Notes: generated by a model not told the origin, from the sequence alone. A stretch of 64,000 nt of DNA from Nocardioides scoriae (GCF_900104965.1 NZ_LT629757.1:682001-746000); one strand, 5' to 3'. Numbered from the stretch's first letter, positions 27,285 through 36,524 are shown. Numbers and translations are program-made.

Positions 27285-28124
27285 CACGACGCGCCGCAGG
27301 ACCCCGAGCACGTAGTCGGGGTCGAACATCACGTCCTCCCACGCGAAGCGGAGCACGACCCAGCCGTCGGCGACGAGCAGGTTGTAGCGGCGCATGTCGC
27401 GCTTGAGCGCCAGCCGGCTGCTGTGCCACTCCGCCGAGTCGGCCTCGAGGGCGACCTGCAGCGCGACGTCGACCAGGTCGGGTCGGACCGTCTGTCGCGT
27501 CCCCACGATCACGTGCTGGGGCTCGAGGTGCAGCCCCTCGACCTGCAGCGCGATCGACCGCAGGCACGACTCGAACGGGTTGGCGGCCCGACCATCGGCG
27601 TGGCGCACGACGCGCAGCACGCCCGGACTGCCGCGACCTCGCACGGTCCGACCGATGTCGTCGAGGACAGCGCGGTCCACCCCGTGGCGCAGGGCGGAGT
27701 CGCCCACCGTCAGGGCGGCGTCGTGCGGCAGTGTGCGCAGGCAGTCGACCAGGGTGCGTCCGACGGACGTGCAGATGCCGTCCACGACCTCCTCCGGCGA
27801 CAGGTCCGCGCGGTGCAGCTCCACGTGGGCCGCTCCCGCGGCCCGACGTCGTCGCGGCAGGGTGACGTGGGTGACCGCGGGCAGGGTGCGCAGCTCCCAG
27901 CCGTGCCATCGCGCGGCGCTCGTGTGGCTCAGCACCCCGCGCAGTCCGTGCGCGGTCATCACGTCGCGGTCGAGACCGGGCAGTCCGTAGCGGCCGCGCG
28001 AGATCCACACGACCAGCCCCATTCGCACGGCCCGGTCGAGCTCGGTCCGACCGACCGCGTCCACGACCTGCGCCCACGTGGCGAACCCGCCGTACTGGGT
28101 GAGGAACCGGACGGCGTCGGACAT
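27240..28124 (-). CDS. DUF559 endonuclease-like protein with AbiEi-type N-terminal domain
   Basis: 294 aa. The N-terminal part (about 1-95) resembles the winged-helix AbiEi antitoxin-type domain (GGFATWAQVVDAVGRTELDRAV, then SRGRYGLPG). The C-terminal part (about 190-285) has the DUF559/Vsr-like nuclease pattern: RPDLVDVALQVALEADSAEWH, KRDMRRYNLLVADGWVVLRF and an acidic WEDVMFDPDYV. Such genes are numerous in Nocardioides-type genomes; function is unknown. ATG 28124 is preferred over GTG 28130 because GAGGGT lies upstream. Its last codons and stop come from repeat copy 1, and copy 2 lies 67 bp before its start. Confidence 0.8.
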   Translation of the reverse strand: MSDAVRFLTQYGGFATWAQVVDAVGRTELDRAVRMGLVVWISRGRYGLPGLDRDVMTAHGLRGVLSHTSAARWHGWELRTLPAVTHVTLPRRRRAAGAAHVELHRADLSPEEVVDGICTSVGRTLVDCLRTLPHDAALTVGDSALRHGVDRAVLDDIGRTVRGRGSPGVLRVVRHADGRAANPFESCLRSIALQVEGLHLEPQHVIVGTRQTVRPDLVDVALQVALEADSAEWHSSRLALKRDMRRYNLLVADGWVVLRFAWEDVMFDPDYVLGVLRRVVDARTQVRRRVGRSA

Positions 28125-28190
28125 GCCCACACCCTCACCGCCCTGGCCGTCGCCGTCGAACGGTCGTCCACAGGTGTGCGCCGCCCGCTC

Positions 28191-28273
28191 CGCAGACGCG
28201 CGGACACACGTTCCCCCGAACGCCCGGCTCGTCCCGGTATGCCGGCCGCCGAGACAACTTGTGTCCGCGCGTC
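28191..28273. repeat. Inverted-repeat element copy 2
   Basis: Left arm CGCAGACGCGCGGACACACG at 28191 and right arm AACTTGTGTCCGCGCGTC ending at 28273, with an internal sequence unlike copy 1. It sits between the DUF559 gene and the AidB-like gene, so the DUF559 gene is bracketed by two copies. Confidence 0.85.
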
Positions 28274-28325
28274 GCCGAGGCGGTGGGGTGGGGTGCGGGG
28301 CGGTGGGGTGCGGGGCGGCGGGGCC

Positions 28326-29969
28326 TCAGACGTGCGGGGTGGTGCGGGTGACGAGGGCGTCGAGGTCGGTGCCGAGGGGGAGGGTGCCGAGGGTGCCGTT
28401 GTAGTCGCCGCCGAGGCGGGTGGCGCAGAAGGCGTCGGCGACGGCCGGGGGAGCGAAGCGGAGGAGCAGGGAGGCCTGGAGGCAGGCGGCCATCTGGCCG
28501 GCCAGGCGGCGGGCGAGCAGCTCGAGGTGGGTGGTGTCGGCGAGCATCGTCAGGACGCCCTCGACGGCACGGTCCAGGCGGGGGTCCTCGCCGCGGGCGA
28601 GGCCGACCTCGGTGAGCCAGGCGGCCAGGACCTCGGGCTCGCGGGACAGCGCGCGCAGGACGTCGAGGGCGTTGACGTTGCCCGAGCCCTCCCACACCGA
28701 GTTGAGAGGGGACTCGCGGAAGAGCAGCGGCAGGCCGGACTCCTCGACGTAGCCGTTGCCGCCCAGGCACTCCAGCGCCTCGGCCACCATCATCGGGGTG
28801 CGCTTGCAGACCCAGAACTTTGCGAGCGGCAGCGCGATCCGCCGCAGCGCCGCCTCGTGGGCGTCGCCGGGCCGGTCGACGGCCGCGGCGAGCCGCATCG
28901 CGAGCACCGTGGCGGCCTCGGACTCGACCGCCAGGTCGGCCACGACGTTGCGCATCAGGGGCTTGTCGGCGAGCACGCCGCCGAAGGCCGAGCGGTGGGC
29001 GACGTGCCACGACGCCTCCGCCAGCGCCTTGCGCATCAGCGAGGCCGAGCCGAGCACGCAGTCGAGCCGGGTGGCCGCGACCATCTCGATGATGGTGCGC
29101 ACGCCCCGGCCCTCGTCGCCGAGCCGCTGTGCCCAGGTGCCCTCGAGCTCGAGCTCGGAGGAGGCGTTGGAGCGGTTGCCCAGCTTGTCCTTGAGGCGTA
29201 CGACGTCCAGCCGGTTGCGCTCGCCGGACGGCAGCACCCGCGGCACGAGGAAGCAGGTCAGCCCGCCGGGCGCCTGGGCCAGCACGAGGAACACGTCGTT
29301 CATCGGGGCGGAGGTGAACCACTTGTGGCCGTGCAGCGTGACCTCGCCGTCGACACCGGTCGCTCGGGCCTCGGTCTGGTTGGCCCGGACGTCTGAACCG
29401 CCCTGCTTCTCGGTCATGCCCATGCCGGCCAGGGCGCCGCGCTTGTCGGCCAGCACCCGCAGACCGGGGTCGTAGTCGAGCGAGGCCAGCTGCGGCACCC
29501 ACTCCTCGGCCAGCGCCTCGTCGGCGCGCAGGGCCGGGATGGCGGCGTACGTCATCGAGATGGGACAGCCGTGTCCGGGCTCGGTCTGCGACCAGGCGAG
29601 GAAGCCGGCCGCCCGGCGCACGTGGGCGTGGGGGGCGCCGGACTCCTGCTGCTCCCAGGGCGCCGCGGCCAGGCCGTGGCCGACCGCTCGCTCCATGAGC
29701 CAGTGCCACGACGGGTGGAAGCGGACCTCGTCGACCCGGTTGCCGTAGCGGTCGTAGGGCACCAGCTCGGGGTGGTGCCGGTTGGCCAGCTCGCCGTGCT
29801 CGCGCGCCTCGGCCGTGCCGGCCTCGCGCCCCAGGTCCGACAGCGACTCGAGCACGTCGGGGGAGCCGTGGCGCAGCACCGCGTCGACCAGGGCGGCGTC
29901 GGAGCCGACGACGTCGTGGCCCACGAGCGGCGGCGCCTGGTTGCGGGCTACCCGGGCATCGGCACTCAT
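28326..29969 (-). CDS. AidB-like acyl-CoA dehydrogenase
   Basis: 547 aa, long acyl-CoA dehydrogenase form. The flavin site segment TEKQGGSDVRANQTEA and GHKWFTSAPMNDVFLVLAQ are diagnostic for AidB-type proteins, as is the N-terminal NQAPPLVGHDVVGSDAAL. E. coli AidB protects DNA during alkylation stress; the enzymatic substrate is unclear for the family. The last conserved part is GGNGYVEESGLPLLFRESP. ATG 29969 is divergent from the YihY gene with only 18 bp between starts, so both mRNAs must have almost no leader. Confidence 0.9.
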   Translation of the reverse strand: MSADARVARNQAPPLVGHDVVGSDAALVDAVLRHGSPDVLESLSDLGREAGTAEAREHGELANRHHPELVPYDRYGNRVDEVRFHPSWHWLMERAVGHGLAAAPWEQQESGAPHAHVRRAAGFLAWSQTEPGHGCPISMTYAAIPALRADEALAEEWVPQLASLDYDPGLRVLADKRGALAGMGMTEKQGGSDVRANQTEARATGVDGEVTLHGHKWFTSAPMNDVFLVLAQAPGGLTCFLVPRVLPSGERNRLDVVRLKDKLGNRSNASSELELEGTWAQRLGDEGRGVRTIIEMVAATRLDCVLGSASLMRKALAEASWHVAHRSAFGGVLADKPLMRNVVADLAVESEAATVLAMRLAAAVDRPGDAHEAALRRIALPLAKFWVCKRTPMMVAEALECLGGNGYVEESGLPLLFRESPLNSVWEGSGNVNALDVLRALSREPEVLAAWLTEVGLARGEDPRLDRAVEGVLTMLADTTHLELLARRLAGQMAACLQASLLLRFAPPAVADAFCATRLGGDYNGTLGTLPLGTDLDALVTRTTPHV

Positions 29970-29987
29970 GGCCTTACCGTAGTGGTC

Positions 29988-31154
29988 ATGGCCGTCGAGA
30001 GCAGTCCACGCCGTCAGGTGCGTGGGCTCTCGCTCGTCACGGTGCGCGACGCCGTGTGGCGCCTGGTGGTCTCGACCGTCGGCACCTGCATGCGCCACCG
30101 CGTCACCGGCCTCGCGGCCGAGGCGGCCTTCTTCGCGGTGCTCTCGCTGCCGCCGCTGATCTTCGCGCTCGCCGGCTCCATCGGCTACGTCTTCGCGCAG
30201 TTCAGCGAGAGCCAGATCGACGAGGTCCGCGACACCATCATCTCGCTGGCCAGCCAGGCGCTGACCCCCCAGACGGTCGACAGCATCATCCGGCCGACCC
30301 TCGACGAGGTGCTCTCGGGCGGGCGCTACGACGTCATCTCGATCGGCTTCATCCTGGCGCTGTGGTCGGGCTCGCGGGCGCTCAACGTCTTCCTCGACAC
30401 CATCACGATCATGTACGGCCTCGGCGGCCAGCGCGGCATCATCCCCACCCGCGCGCTGTCCTTCGCGCTCTACCTCGTCGGCATGCTGATCGGCGTCGTG
30501 CTGGTGCCGCTGGTGGTGATCGGCCCGACCATGATCGCCCGCTGGCTGCCCAGCAACCTCGACTTCCTCAACCAGCTCTACTGGCCCACGGTGCTGCTGC
30601 TCGGCATCGTCTTCCTGGCGCTGCTCTACCACGTGTCGGTGCCGGTCCGGACGCGCTGGCGCTACAACCTGCCCGGCGCGGTGTTCACGATGTTCTGCTG
30701 GGTGTTCGGCTCGGCGGTGCTGCGCAGCGTGCTGGTCGGCACCGCCCAGGGCTCGACCTCGATCTACGGCCCGCTGGCCGCGCCGATCGCCGTGCTGCTG
30801 TGGCTCTACCTGCTCTCCATCGCGGTGCTCATCGGCGCCGCCCTCAACGCCGCCTTCGACCAGGTGTGGCCGCAGGTCGAGCTGACGTCTGCCCGCCAGG
30901 AGCGGCTGGGGCGGATCTCGCTCGACAACGTGCTGCCCTGGCGCGCCACCCCGGTGCCGACGCCGGTGCCGGACCCCGCGCCCGCCCCGGAAGCGGCGGA
31001 CGAGGCCGAGCCCGGGGTGGCGACCGTCGCGGCGCCCGTCGCGGTGCCCGTCGCGGGGCCTGCCGAGGACGCCCCGTCGACGGCCCGACCGCCGGTCGCG
31101 CAGGTGCCCGAGGAGCGCGAAACCCCGGTGCGGCAGGCGTCCGGCCCGGCGTAG
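29988..31154 (+). CDS. YihY/BrkB-family inner-membrane protein
   Basis: 388 aa. Six hydrophobic segments occur between about 45 and 295, with the family pattern AAFFAVLSLPPLIFAL near the start and WLYLLSIAVLIGAALNAAF at the end. The C-terminal 80 residues are Pro/Ala/Val-rich (repeated TPVPDPAP and VAVPVAGP) and probably disordered. The YihY/BrkB family was once called ribonuclease BN; it is now treated as a membrane transporter-like family of unknown substrate. Start chosen at ATG 29988. Confidence 0.85.
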   Translation: MAVESSPRRQVRGLSLVTVRDAVWRLVVSTVGTCMRHRVTGLAAEAAFFAVLSLPPLIFALAGSIGYVFAQFSESQIDEVRDTIISLASQALTPQTVDSIIRPTLDEVLSGGRYDVISIGFILALWSGSRALNVFLDTITIMYGLGGQRGIIPTRALSFALYLVGMLIGVVLVPLVVIGPTMIARWLPSNLDFLNQLYWPTVLLLGIVFLALLYHVSVPVRTRWRYNLPGAVFTMFCWVFGSAVLRSVLVGTAQGSTSIYGPLAAPIAVLLWLYLLSIAVLIGAALNAAFDQVWPQVELTSARQERLGRISLDNVLPWRATPVPTPVPDPAPAPEAADEAEPGVATVAAPVAVPVAGPAEDAPSTARPPVAQVPEERETPVRQASGPA

Positions 31155-31180
31155 CCTCGCCCGGTGAGGGAGCGTCGTCC

Positions 31181-31447
31181 ATGAGTGCGGCCCCGGCCCA
31201 CGGCCCGGGCGACCTGGGCTGCGTGCTGCGCGTCCTCGACGGCGTGGTCGTGGTGCTGACCGGCAGCGGCGAGCTGCGGGCGTCGTACGCCGCGGCGCTG
31301 CTCTCGCGCGTCGCCGAGGACCCCGCGGCCGCGCCGTCGCCGGGGGAGTGGTGGCGGCTGCGGCGCTGGCCCGACGGGCCGGTCACCGTCGAGCACCGCC
31401 TGGAGCAGCCGCTGGCCCGCGTGCTGCCCTGGAGGCCGCGCCGCTGA
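31181..31447 (+). CDS. Hypothetical small protein
   Basis: 88 aa from ATG 31181 with a GAGGGAG ribosome site 8 nt upstream. The sequence contains LGCVLRVLDGVVVVLTGSGELRASYAAALLSRV, a probable alpha/beta segment, and ends in basic RVLPWRPRR. No known domain. It lies 26 bp downstream of the YihY gene on the same strand. Supported by the ribosome site and codon bias. Confidence 0.6.
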   Translation: MSAAPAHGPGDLGCVLRVLDGVVVVLTGSGELRASYAAALLSRVAEDPAAAPSPGEWWRLRRWPDGPVTVEHRLEQPLARVLPWRPRR

Positions 31448-31500
31448 GCGCGTCGAGGGTGCTGCCGGACACCCCGGCGGGTGCGTGCCATGCTTCGGGC

Positions 31501-31854
31501 GTGGCCACCGTGACCCTGCCGACGCCGGTCGTCCTCGCCGGCGGCGCCCTGTGCCTGCTGGCCGGCTACCTGGTCGGGGCCGTCGCCGGACCTCCCGAGA
31601 CCGCGGAGCGCCGCACCGCCGAGGTGGCGAGCTACGACGCCTCGCAGATGCGGGTCTGCCTCACCGGCACGGCGGTCGACGGCCTGCCCGGCACCGACGC
31701 CGACGGGGAGCTGTGCGGCACCCTGCGCCGCACGCCGTCCAGCCCCGTCCCGCGGGCCGGCGACACCCTGCGGTTCGTCTCGGTGGCGACCTCCGAGGAG
31801 GTCGCGGGCGAGAACCGCCAGCAGGTCGTCGTCATCGGCGACGTGGTGCGGTAG
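31501..31854 (+). CDS. Hypothetical membrane-anchored protein
   Basis: 117 aa from GTG 31501. One N-terminal hydrophobic segment (about 8-30, VVLAGGALCLLAGYLVGAVAG) is followed by an extracytoplasmic or soluble beta-rich domain with two cysteines (RVCLTG and GELCGTL) that could form a disulfide. It is 6 bp upstream of the potassium channel gene, suggesting cotranscription. No family recognised. Confidence 0.6.
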   Translation: MATVTLPTPVVLAGGALCLLAGYLVGAVAGPPETAERRTAEVASYDASQMRVCLTGTAVDGLPGTDADGELCGTLRRTPSSPVPRAGDTLRFVSVATSEEVAGENRQQVVVIGDVVR

Positions 31855-31860
31855 CAGCCG

Positions 31861-32946
31861 GTGGCCAGCCCCGAGAACACCGCCACCGGCCTGCTGCGCC
31901 TGCCGGCCGTCGCCCGGTCGCCCTGGTGGGAGCTGGGCCGGCGGCTGCTGCTCGCCATCGCGATCCTGGCGTTCACGGTCGCGCTCGTCTACTTCGACCG
32001 CACCGGCTACACCGACAACTCGGACCCCGAGGGCCGGGTCAGCTTCGTCGACTCGATCTACTACACGACGGTCACGCTCAGCACGACCGGCTACGGCGAC
32101 ATCGCCCCGGCCACCGACCAGGCACGGCTGGTCAACGCGTTCGTCATCACCCCGCTGCGCATCGCCTTCCTCGTGCTCCTGATCGGGACCACGCTCGAGG
32201 TGCTCGCGGCCCAGGGCCGCGAGATGTTCCGGGTCGCCCGGTGGAGGAAGCACATGGACCAGCACGTCGTCGTCATCGGCTACGGCACCAAGGGCCGCAG
32301 CGCCGTCGAGACCCTCGTCAACAACGGCACCCCGCGGTCCTCGGTGGTGGTGGTCGACCCCAGCACGGTCGGGCAGGAGGAGGCCAACGCCGACGGCCTG
32401 GCCGTCATCACCGGCGACGCCACCCGGCGCGAGGTGCTCCGGCGCGCCGGCGTCGAGCAGGCCCAGCAGGTCATCATCACCACCGCGCGCGACGACACCA
32501 CGGTGCTGGCGACGCTGACGGTGCGCCAGCTCAACCCCGACGCCTACATCGTGGCGGCGGTGCGCGAGCAGGACAACGTGCCGCTGGTGCGCCAGAGCGG
32601 GGCCGACTCGGTCATCACCTCCTCCGACGCGGTGGGCCGGCTGCTCGGGCTGGCGTCGTACTCGCCCAACCTCGGGATCGTCATGGAGGACCTGCTGACG
32701 TACGGCGAGGGGCTCGAGGTCGCGCAGCGCGAGCTGCTCGTCGGCGAGGTCGGCAAGGCGCCCCAGTCGCTGCCCGACCAGGTGATCGCCGTGGTGCGCG
32801 ACGAGAAGGTCTACCGCTACTTCGACCCCACCGTCACGCTGCTGGCCCGGGGCGACGAGCTGATCGTCGTGCGCCCCTCCAAGGAGCTGCCGTGGGCCCC
32901 GCGACCGGGCACCCACAACGAGACGCTGGCCGACGAGGACGAATGA
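31861..32946 (+). CDS. Potassium channel with RCK (TrkA-N) domains
   Basis: 361 aa. TM1 at about 28-45, pore helix and selectivity filter TTLSTTGYGDIAP (filter TTGYGD at 75-80), TM2 at about 92-113, then a cytoplasmic RCK domain with VVVIGYGTKGRSAVE (136-150) and a C-terminal TrkA-C-like part. This is the MthK/Kch architecture, a K+ channel gated by a cytoplasmic ligand such as nucleotides or divalent ions. The GTG start follows the hypothetical gene by 6 bp. Confidence 0.9.
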   Translation: MASPENTATGLLRLPAVARSPWWELGRRLLLAIAILAFTVALVYFDRTGYTDNSDPEGRVSFVDSIYYTTVTLSTTGYGDIAPATDQARLVNAFVITPLRIAFLVLLIGTTLEVLAAQGREMFRVARWRKHMDQHVVVIGYGTKGRSAVETLVNNGTPRSSVVVVDPSTVGQEEANADGLAVITGDATRREVLRRAGVEQAQQVIITTARDDTTVLATLTVRQLNPDAYIVAAVREQDNVPLVRQSGADSVITSSDAVGRLLGLASYSPNLGIVMEDLLTYGEGLEVAQRELLVGEVGKAPQSLPDQVIAVVRDEKVYRYFDPTVTLLARGDELIVVRPSKELPWAPRPGTHNETLADEDE

Positions 32947-32983
32947 TCACGCACGCCGACACCCCGCCTCGTACGCTGCTGCT

Positions 32984-33526
32984 GTGAACGAAACCGTGAA
33001 GGGCCTCGGGCTGAAGATCTTCGGCTGGTTGCTCCTGCTCGTCGGGATCGCAGCGCTGCCGCTGCCGGGTCCCGGCGCCATGATCATCCTGGGCGCCATG
33101 TTCGTGCTGGCGACGCAGTACGAGTGGGCCGACAAGCGACTCGACCGCGTCAAGGTGTGGGCCCTCAAGGGGGCCGCCGACAGCGTCAAGACCTGGCCGC
33201 GCATCGCCCTGTCGCTGCTGGGCGTGGTGTGGCTGGTCGGCCTCGGCATCTTCTGGGGCATCCGTCCCGACGCCCCCGGCTGGTGGCCGCTGCGCGAGAG
33301 CTGGTGGCTGATCGGCGGGTGGGGCACCGGGGCCACCCTGATCTTCTCCGGCGTGGTCGCGCTGGCGCTGCTGGTCTACAGCTTCGTGAAGCTGCGCGGC
33401 GCGAGCCGGGCCGAGATCGAGGCCCAGGCCACGCGCGGCGGGGCCCACGACGGCGACGACGACGACAGGTCCGCCGTGCGCTCCGAGCCGGGGGGCGAGC
33501 ACGCCGCCGGCACCGCGGCGGGCTGA
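32984..33526 (+). CDS. PGPGW-type transmembrane protein
   Basis: 180 aa. Two hydrophobic hairpins: 12-42 with ALPLPGPGAMIILG and about 72-125. The Pro-Gly-Pro-Gly motif is the mark of the small membrane family named after it; function unknown. The tail is Asp/Glu/Gly-rich. TACGCT at 32972-32977, 6 nt before GTG 32984, suggests a leaderless mRNA. Confidence 0.8.
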   Translation: MNETVKGLGLKIFGWLLLLVGIAALPLPGPGAMIILGAMFVLATQYEWADKRLDRVKVWALKGAADSVKTWPRIALSLLGVVWLVGLGIFWGIRPDAPGWWPLRESWWLIGGWGTGATLIFSGVVALALLVYSFVKLRGASRAEIEAQATRGGAHDGDDDDRSAVRSEPGGEHAAGTAAG

Positions 33527-33530
33527 GCCC

Positions 33531-34208
33531 GTGCCCGCCACCGACCCCGTCGCCGCCTGGCGCGAGGCCCACGAGCGCGTCTGCGCGCTGGTCCTGGACG
33601 TGCCGGCGCAGGACCTCGAGGCGTCCGTGCCCGCCTGCCCCGACTGGACCGGACGCGACCTGCTCTCCCACGTGGTGGGGCTGGCCGCCGACGTCCTCGG
33701 TGGCGACGAGCCCGACGACCACCACGCCGCCTGGACGCAGGCCCAGGTCGACGCCCGCGCCGATCGCTCGGTCGAGGAGCTGGTCGCCGAGTGGCGCGGC
33801 AACGCCGACGACCTGGTCGCCTGGATGGGCGAGCACGGCTCGCGGCCCCTCAACGACGTCGTGATCCACGAGCAGGACCTCCGCGGCGCGCTCGCGCGGC
33901 CCGGCGGCGCCCACAGCGCCGGCGTGGCGATCGTCCGCGACCGGATGGCCGAGCGGCTGGGCCGTGCGCTGCAGGGGCGCCCGCCCCTCGCCCTCGTGGG
34001 CCAGGTCTGGACGTGGACCTCCGACGGCGGCCCCGTCGACGCCGCAGCGGTGGTGCTGGAGGCCGGCGACCTCGACCTGTTCCGCGCCCTGTGCAGCCGC
34101 CGCACCGCCGACCAGCTGCGTTCCTGGACGGTGCGCGGCGACGTCGAGGACCACCTCGACGGCTTCGCCGGGCTGGGCTCGCTGCCGGACCACCCGCTCC
34201 CGGAGTAG
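33531..34208 (+). CDS. Maleylpyruvate isomerase/DinB-like family protein (TIGR03083 type)
   Basis: 225 aa. Four-helix DinB-like N-terminal domain with the pattern VPACPDWTGRDLLSHVVGLAAD and the later His-containing NDVVIHEQDLRGAL, giving three candidate metal ligands. Related proteins are mycothiol-dependent enzymes in actinobacteria. The C-terminal half has the sterol-carrier-like segment LVGQVWTWTSDGGPVD. Substrate unknown. GTG start 4 bp after the preceding stop. Confidence 0.78.
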   Translation: MPATDPVAAWREAHERVCALVLDVPAQDLEASVPACPDWTGRDLLSHVVGLAADVLGGDEPDDHHAAWTQAQVDARADRSVEELVAEWRGNADDLVAWMGEHGSRPLNDVVIHEQDLRGALARPGGAHSAGVAIVRDRMAERLGRALQGRPPLALVGQVWTWTSDGGPVDAAAVVLEAGDLDLFRALCSRRTADQLRSWTVRGDVEDHLDGFAGLGSLPDHPLPE

Positions 34209-34275
34209 GCCCGCGCCGGTCCTCCGCCAGGGTGGCGATTCGTCGTGTCCGCGCGCCCGGTGACAGGCTGGGCGC

Positions 34276-35535
34276 ATGGACGACGCGCAGCCCGTGCTCG
34301 GTGACCCCGCCGACGTGCCCCCCGCCCCCGCGAGCCCGGGGGTGCCCTCCCGCGAGCGGGTGATCGGCCACGGGGTGGCCTGGACGGCGCAGTGGAGCCT
34401 GCGGCTGGTGCTGATCGTGGCCGGGGCGATCGTGCTCGGCTACGTCGTGAAGTTCAGCTGGTTCATCCTCTTCCCGGTGCTGCTGGCGCTCATCCTCACC
34501 ACGGTGCTGGCCCCGGTCGCCAAGCTGCTGCGGGAGAAGGCGCACCTGCCCAACGGGCTGGCGGCCGCGGCCACCATCCTCGGCGGGCTGGCCGTCGTGG
34601 TCGGGGCGGGCTTCGCGATCGCCCCGTCGGTGGCCGGCCAGAGCGGCGACATCGTCAAGAGCGCCAACCAGGGAATCCAGCAGCTCCAGGACTGGGTGCA
34701 GAACACCGACTTCATCTCCAAGGCGCAGATCGACGCCGGCCTCCAGGGCCTGCAGGAGAAGGTGACCGGGTCGGCCTCCAGCATCGCCTCGGGGGTGCTC
34801 ACCGGGGTCTCGGCCGTCACCAACGGCCTGGTCACCCTGGTGATCACCCTCATCCTCAGCTTCCTGTTCCTCAAGGACGGCCGCCGCTTCCTGCCGTGGG
34901 TGCGCCGGCTGGCCGGCCCCCGGGCGGGTCGCCACCTCGAGGAGGTCGGCACCCGGTCGTGGCGCACCCTGGGCGGCTTCATCCGCACCCAGGCGCTGGT
35001 CTCGCTCATCGACGCGGTCTTCATCGGCACCGGCCTGCTGCTCGTCGGCGTGCCGCTGGCGATCCCGCTGGCCGTGCTGACCTTCTTCGCGGGCTTCATC
35101 CCCATCGTGGGTGCGTTCGTCGCGGGCTTCATCGCCGTGCTGGTCGCCCTGGTCTCCAACGGCCCCACCGGAGCCCTGATCGTGCTGGCGGTCATCGTGG
35201 CCGTGCAGCAGCTCGAGGGCAACGTGCTCTCGCCGTGGCTGCAGTCGAAGTCGATGAAGCTGCACGCGGCCGTCGTGCTGCTGTCGGTGACGCTCGGCTC
35301 CACCCTGTTCGGCATCACCGGCGCCTTCCTGGCCGTCCCGGTCGTGGCCGTGCTCGCCGTGGTGCTGCGCTACCTCGACGAGGTCGTCGAGGACAAGTCC
35401 ACCCCCGGCAGCGCCCCGCCGTACGTCGACGGGGTGGTCGCCGAGCGCAACCGCGCCAAGGCCGCCGCGAGCCGGGCCGAGGCCGACGAGCCGACCGAGC
35501 AGGACGACGCGCCCGACGGACCCCCCGTCTCGTGA
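34276..35535 (+). CDS. AI-2E/PerM-family transporter
   Basis: 419 aa polytopic membrane protein. N-terminal tail of about 35 residues, then hydrophobic segments at about 40-60, 64-85, 90-115, 170-200 and four between about 245 and 370; the family marker segments are ILSFLFLKDGRRFLPWVRRL and NGPTGALIVLAVIVAVQQLEGNVLSPW. Members export autoinducer-2 or act as Na+/H+ antiporters; the substrate is not predictable here. The C-terminal 50 residues are charged. Overlaps the next gene by 4 bp. Confidence 0.88.
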   Translation: MDDAQPVLGDPADVPPAPASPGVPSRERVIGHGVAWTAQWSLRLVLIVAGAIVLGYVVKFSWFILFPVLLALILTTVLAPVAKLLREKAHLPNGLAAAATILGGLAVVVGAGFAIAPSVAGQSGDIVKSANQGIQQLQDWVQNTDFISKAQIDAGLQGLQEKVTGSASSIASGVLTGVSAVTNGLVTLVITLILSFLFLKDGRRFLPWVRRLAGPRAGRHLEEVGTRSWRTLGGFIRTQALVSLIDAVFIGTGLLLVGVPLAIPLAVLTFFAGFIPIVGAFVAGFIAVLVALVSNGPTGALIVLAVIVAVQQLEGNVLSPWLQSKSMKLHAAVVLLSVTLGSTLFGITGAFLAVPVVAVLAVVLRYLDEVVEDKSTPGSAPPYVDGVVAERNRAKAAASRAEADEPTEQDDAPDGPPVS

Positions 35536-36524
35536 GCACCTCGGGGAGGGCCCACGGGCCGGTCGTGGTCGTCGGCGCGGGCATCGCGGGTGTCACGTGC
35601 GCCCGCGAGCTGCGGGCCGCCGGCCTCGACGTGCGCGTGCTCGACCGCGGCCGGCGCCTCGGCGGACGGATGGCCTCGCGCACGCTGGCCGGCCGGCCGG
35701 TCGACACCGGCGCGTCGTACTTCACCGGCGGCGACGAGCGCTTCGACGCGGTCGTGCGCGACTGGGAGGCGCGCGGCGTCGCCCGGCGCTGGACCGACAC
35801 CTTCCACGTGCTCGCGCCCGGCCAGGAGCCCACGACCAAGTCCGGGCCGGTGCGCTGGGGTGCGGGTGGCGGGATGCGCTCCCTGGTCGAGGACCTCGCG
35901 CGCGGCCTCGACGTGCAGCAGCACGAGGTAGCCTCGGTGCGCCGGCGCGACGGTGTCCTCGAGGTCGACGGCGAGCCCGCCGCCGCCGTGGTGCTCGCCA
36001 TGCCCGACGCGCAGGCCCGGCGCCTGCTCGACCCGACGCTGGCGTCCGCGTCCGCCACCGACCGCGCCTACGAGCCGGTCCTGGCCCTGAGCGCGGTCTT
36101 CGACCGGCGCGACTGGGACGACCCGGGCCGCACCGGCGACCGCTTCGACGGCGCCTTCGTCAACGATCACGACGTGCTGGCCTGGATCGCCGACGACGGC
36201 CGCCGCCGAGGCGACGACGCGCCCGTGCTGGTGGCGCACTCGACGCCCGGCTTCGCGCAGCCGCGCCTGGACGACCCCGCGGCCGCCGGGTCGGACCTGC
36301 TCGACGCGCTGCGCGAGCTGCTCGCGCTGGGGGCCGAGCCCACCGAGACCCACGTGCAGCGCTGGTCGCTGGCCCGCCCCACGGGGTCGCGCGAGCCGAC
36401 CTTCCACCTCTCCGAGGACCTGGTCGGCCTGTGCGGCGACGGCTGGGGCCCGGTGTCCAAGGTCCAGGGCGCCTGGGTCTCGGGCCACGACCTCGGCGTG
36501 GAGCTGGCCCGCCGGCTCGGCTGA
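35532..36524 (+). CDS. FAD-dependent amine oxidase-like oxidoreductase (renalase type)
   Basis: 330 aa. GAGIAGVTCARELRAAGLDVRVLDRG (about 15-40) is the FAD Rossmann loop, followed by GGRMASR and DTGASYFT, the pattern of NAD(P)/FAD proteins related to renalase. The C-terminal FAD segment is LCGDGWGPVSKVQGAWVSG. Substrate unknown. GTG overlaps the stop of the transporter gene, so the two are coupled. Confidence 0.82.
   Translation: MSTSGRAHGPVVVVGAGIAGVTCARELRAAGLDVRVLDRGRRLGGRMASRTLAGRPVDTGASYFTGGDERFDAVVRDWEARGVARRWTDTFHVLAPGQEPTTKSGPVRWGAGGGMRSLVEDLARGLDVQQHEVASVRRRDGVLEVDGEPAAAVVLAMPDAQARRLLDPTLASASATDRAYEPVLALSAVFDRRDWDDPGRTGDRFDGAFVNDHDVLAWIADDGRRRGDDAPVLVAHSTPGFAQPRLDDPAAAGSDLLDALRELLALGAEPTETHVQRWSLARPTGSREPTFHLSEDLVGLCGDGWGPVSKVQGAWVSGHDLGVELARRLG

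Noticed and set aside
34245-34257. Fourth copy of the inverted-repeat element
   Set aside because: Only about 13 bases (GTGTCCGCGCGCC) match one arm, with no partner arm nearby; likely chance or a decayed remnant.
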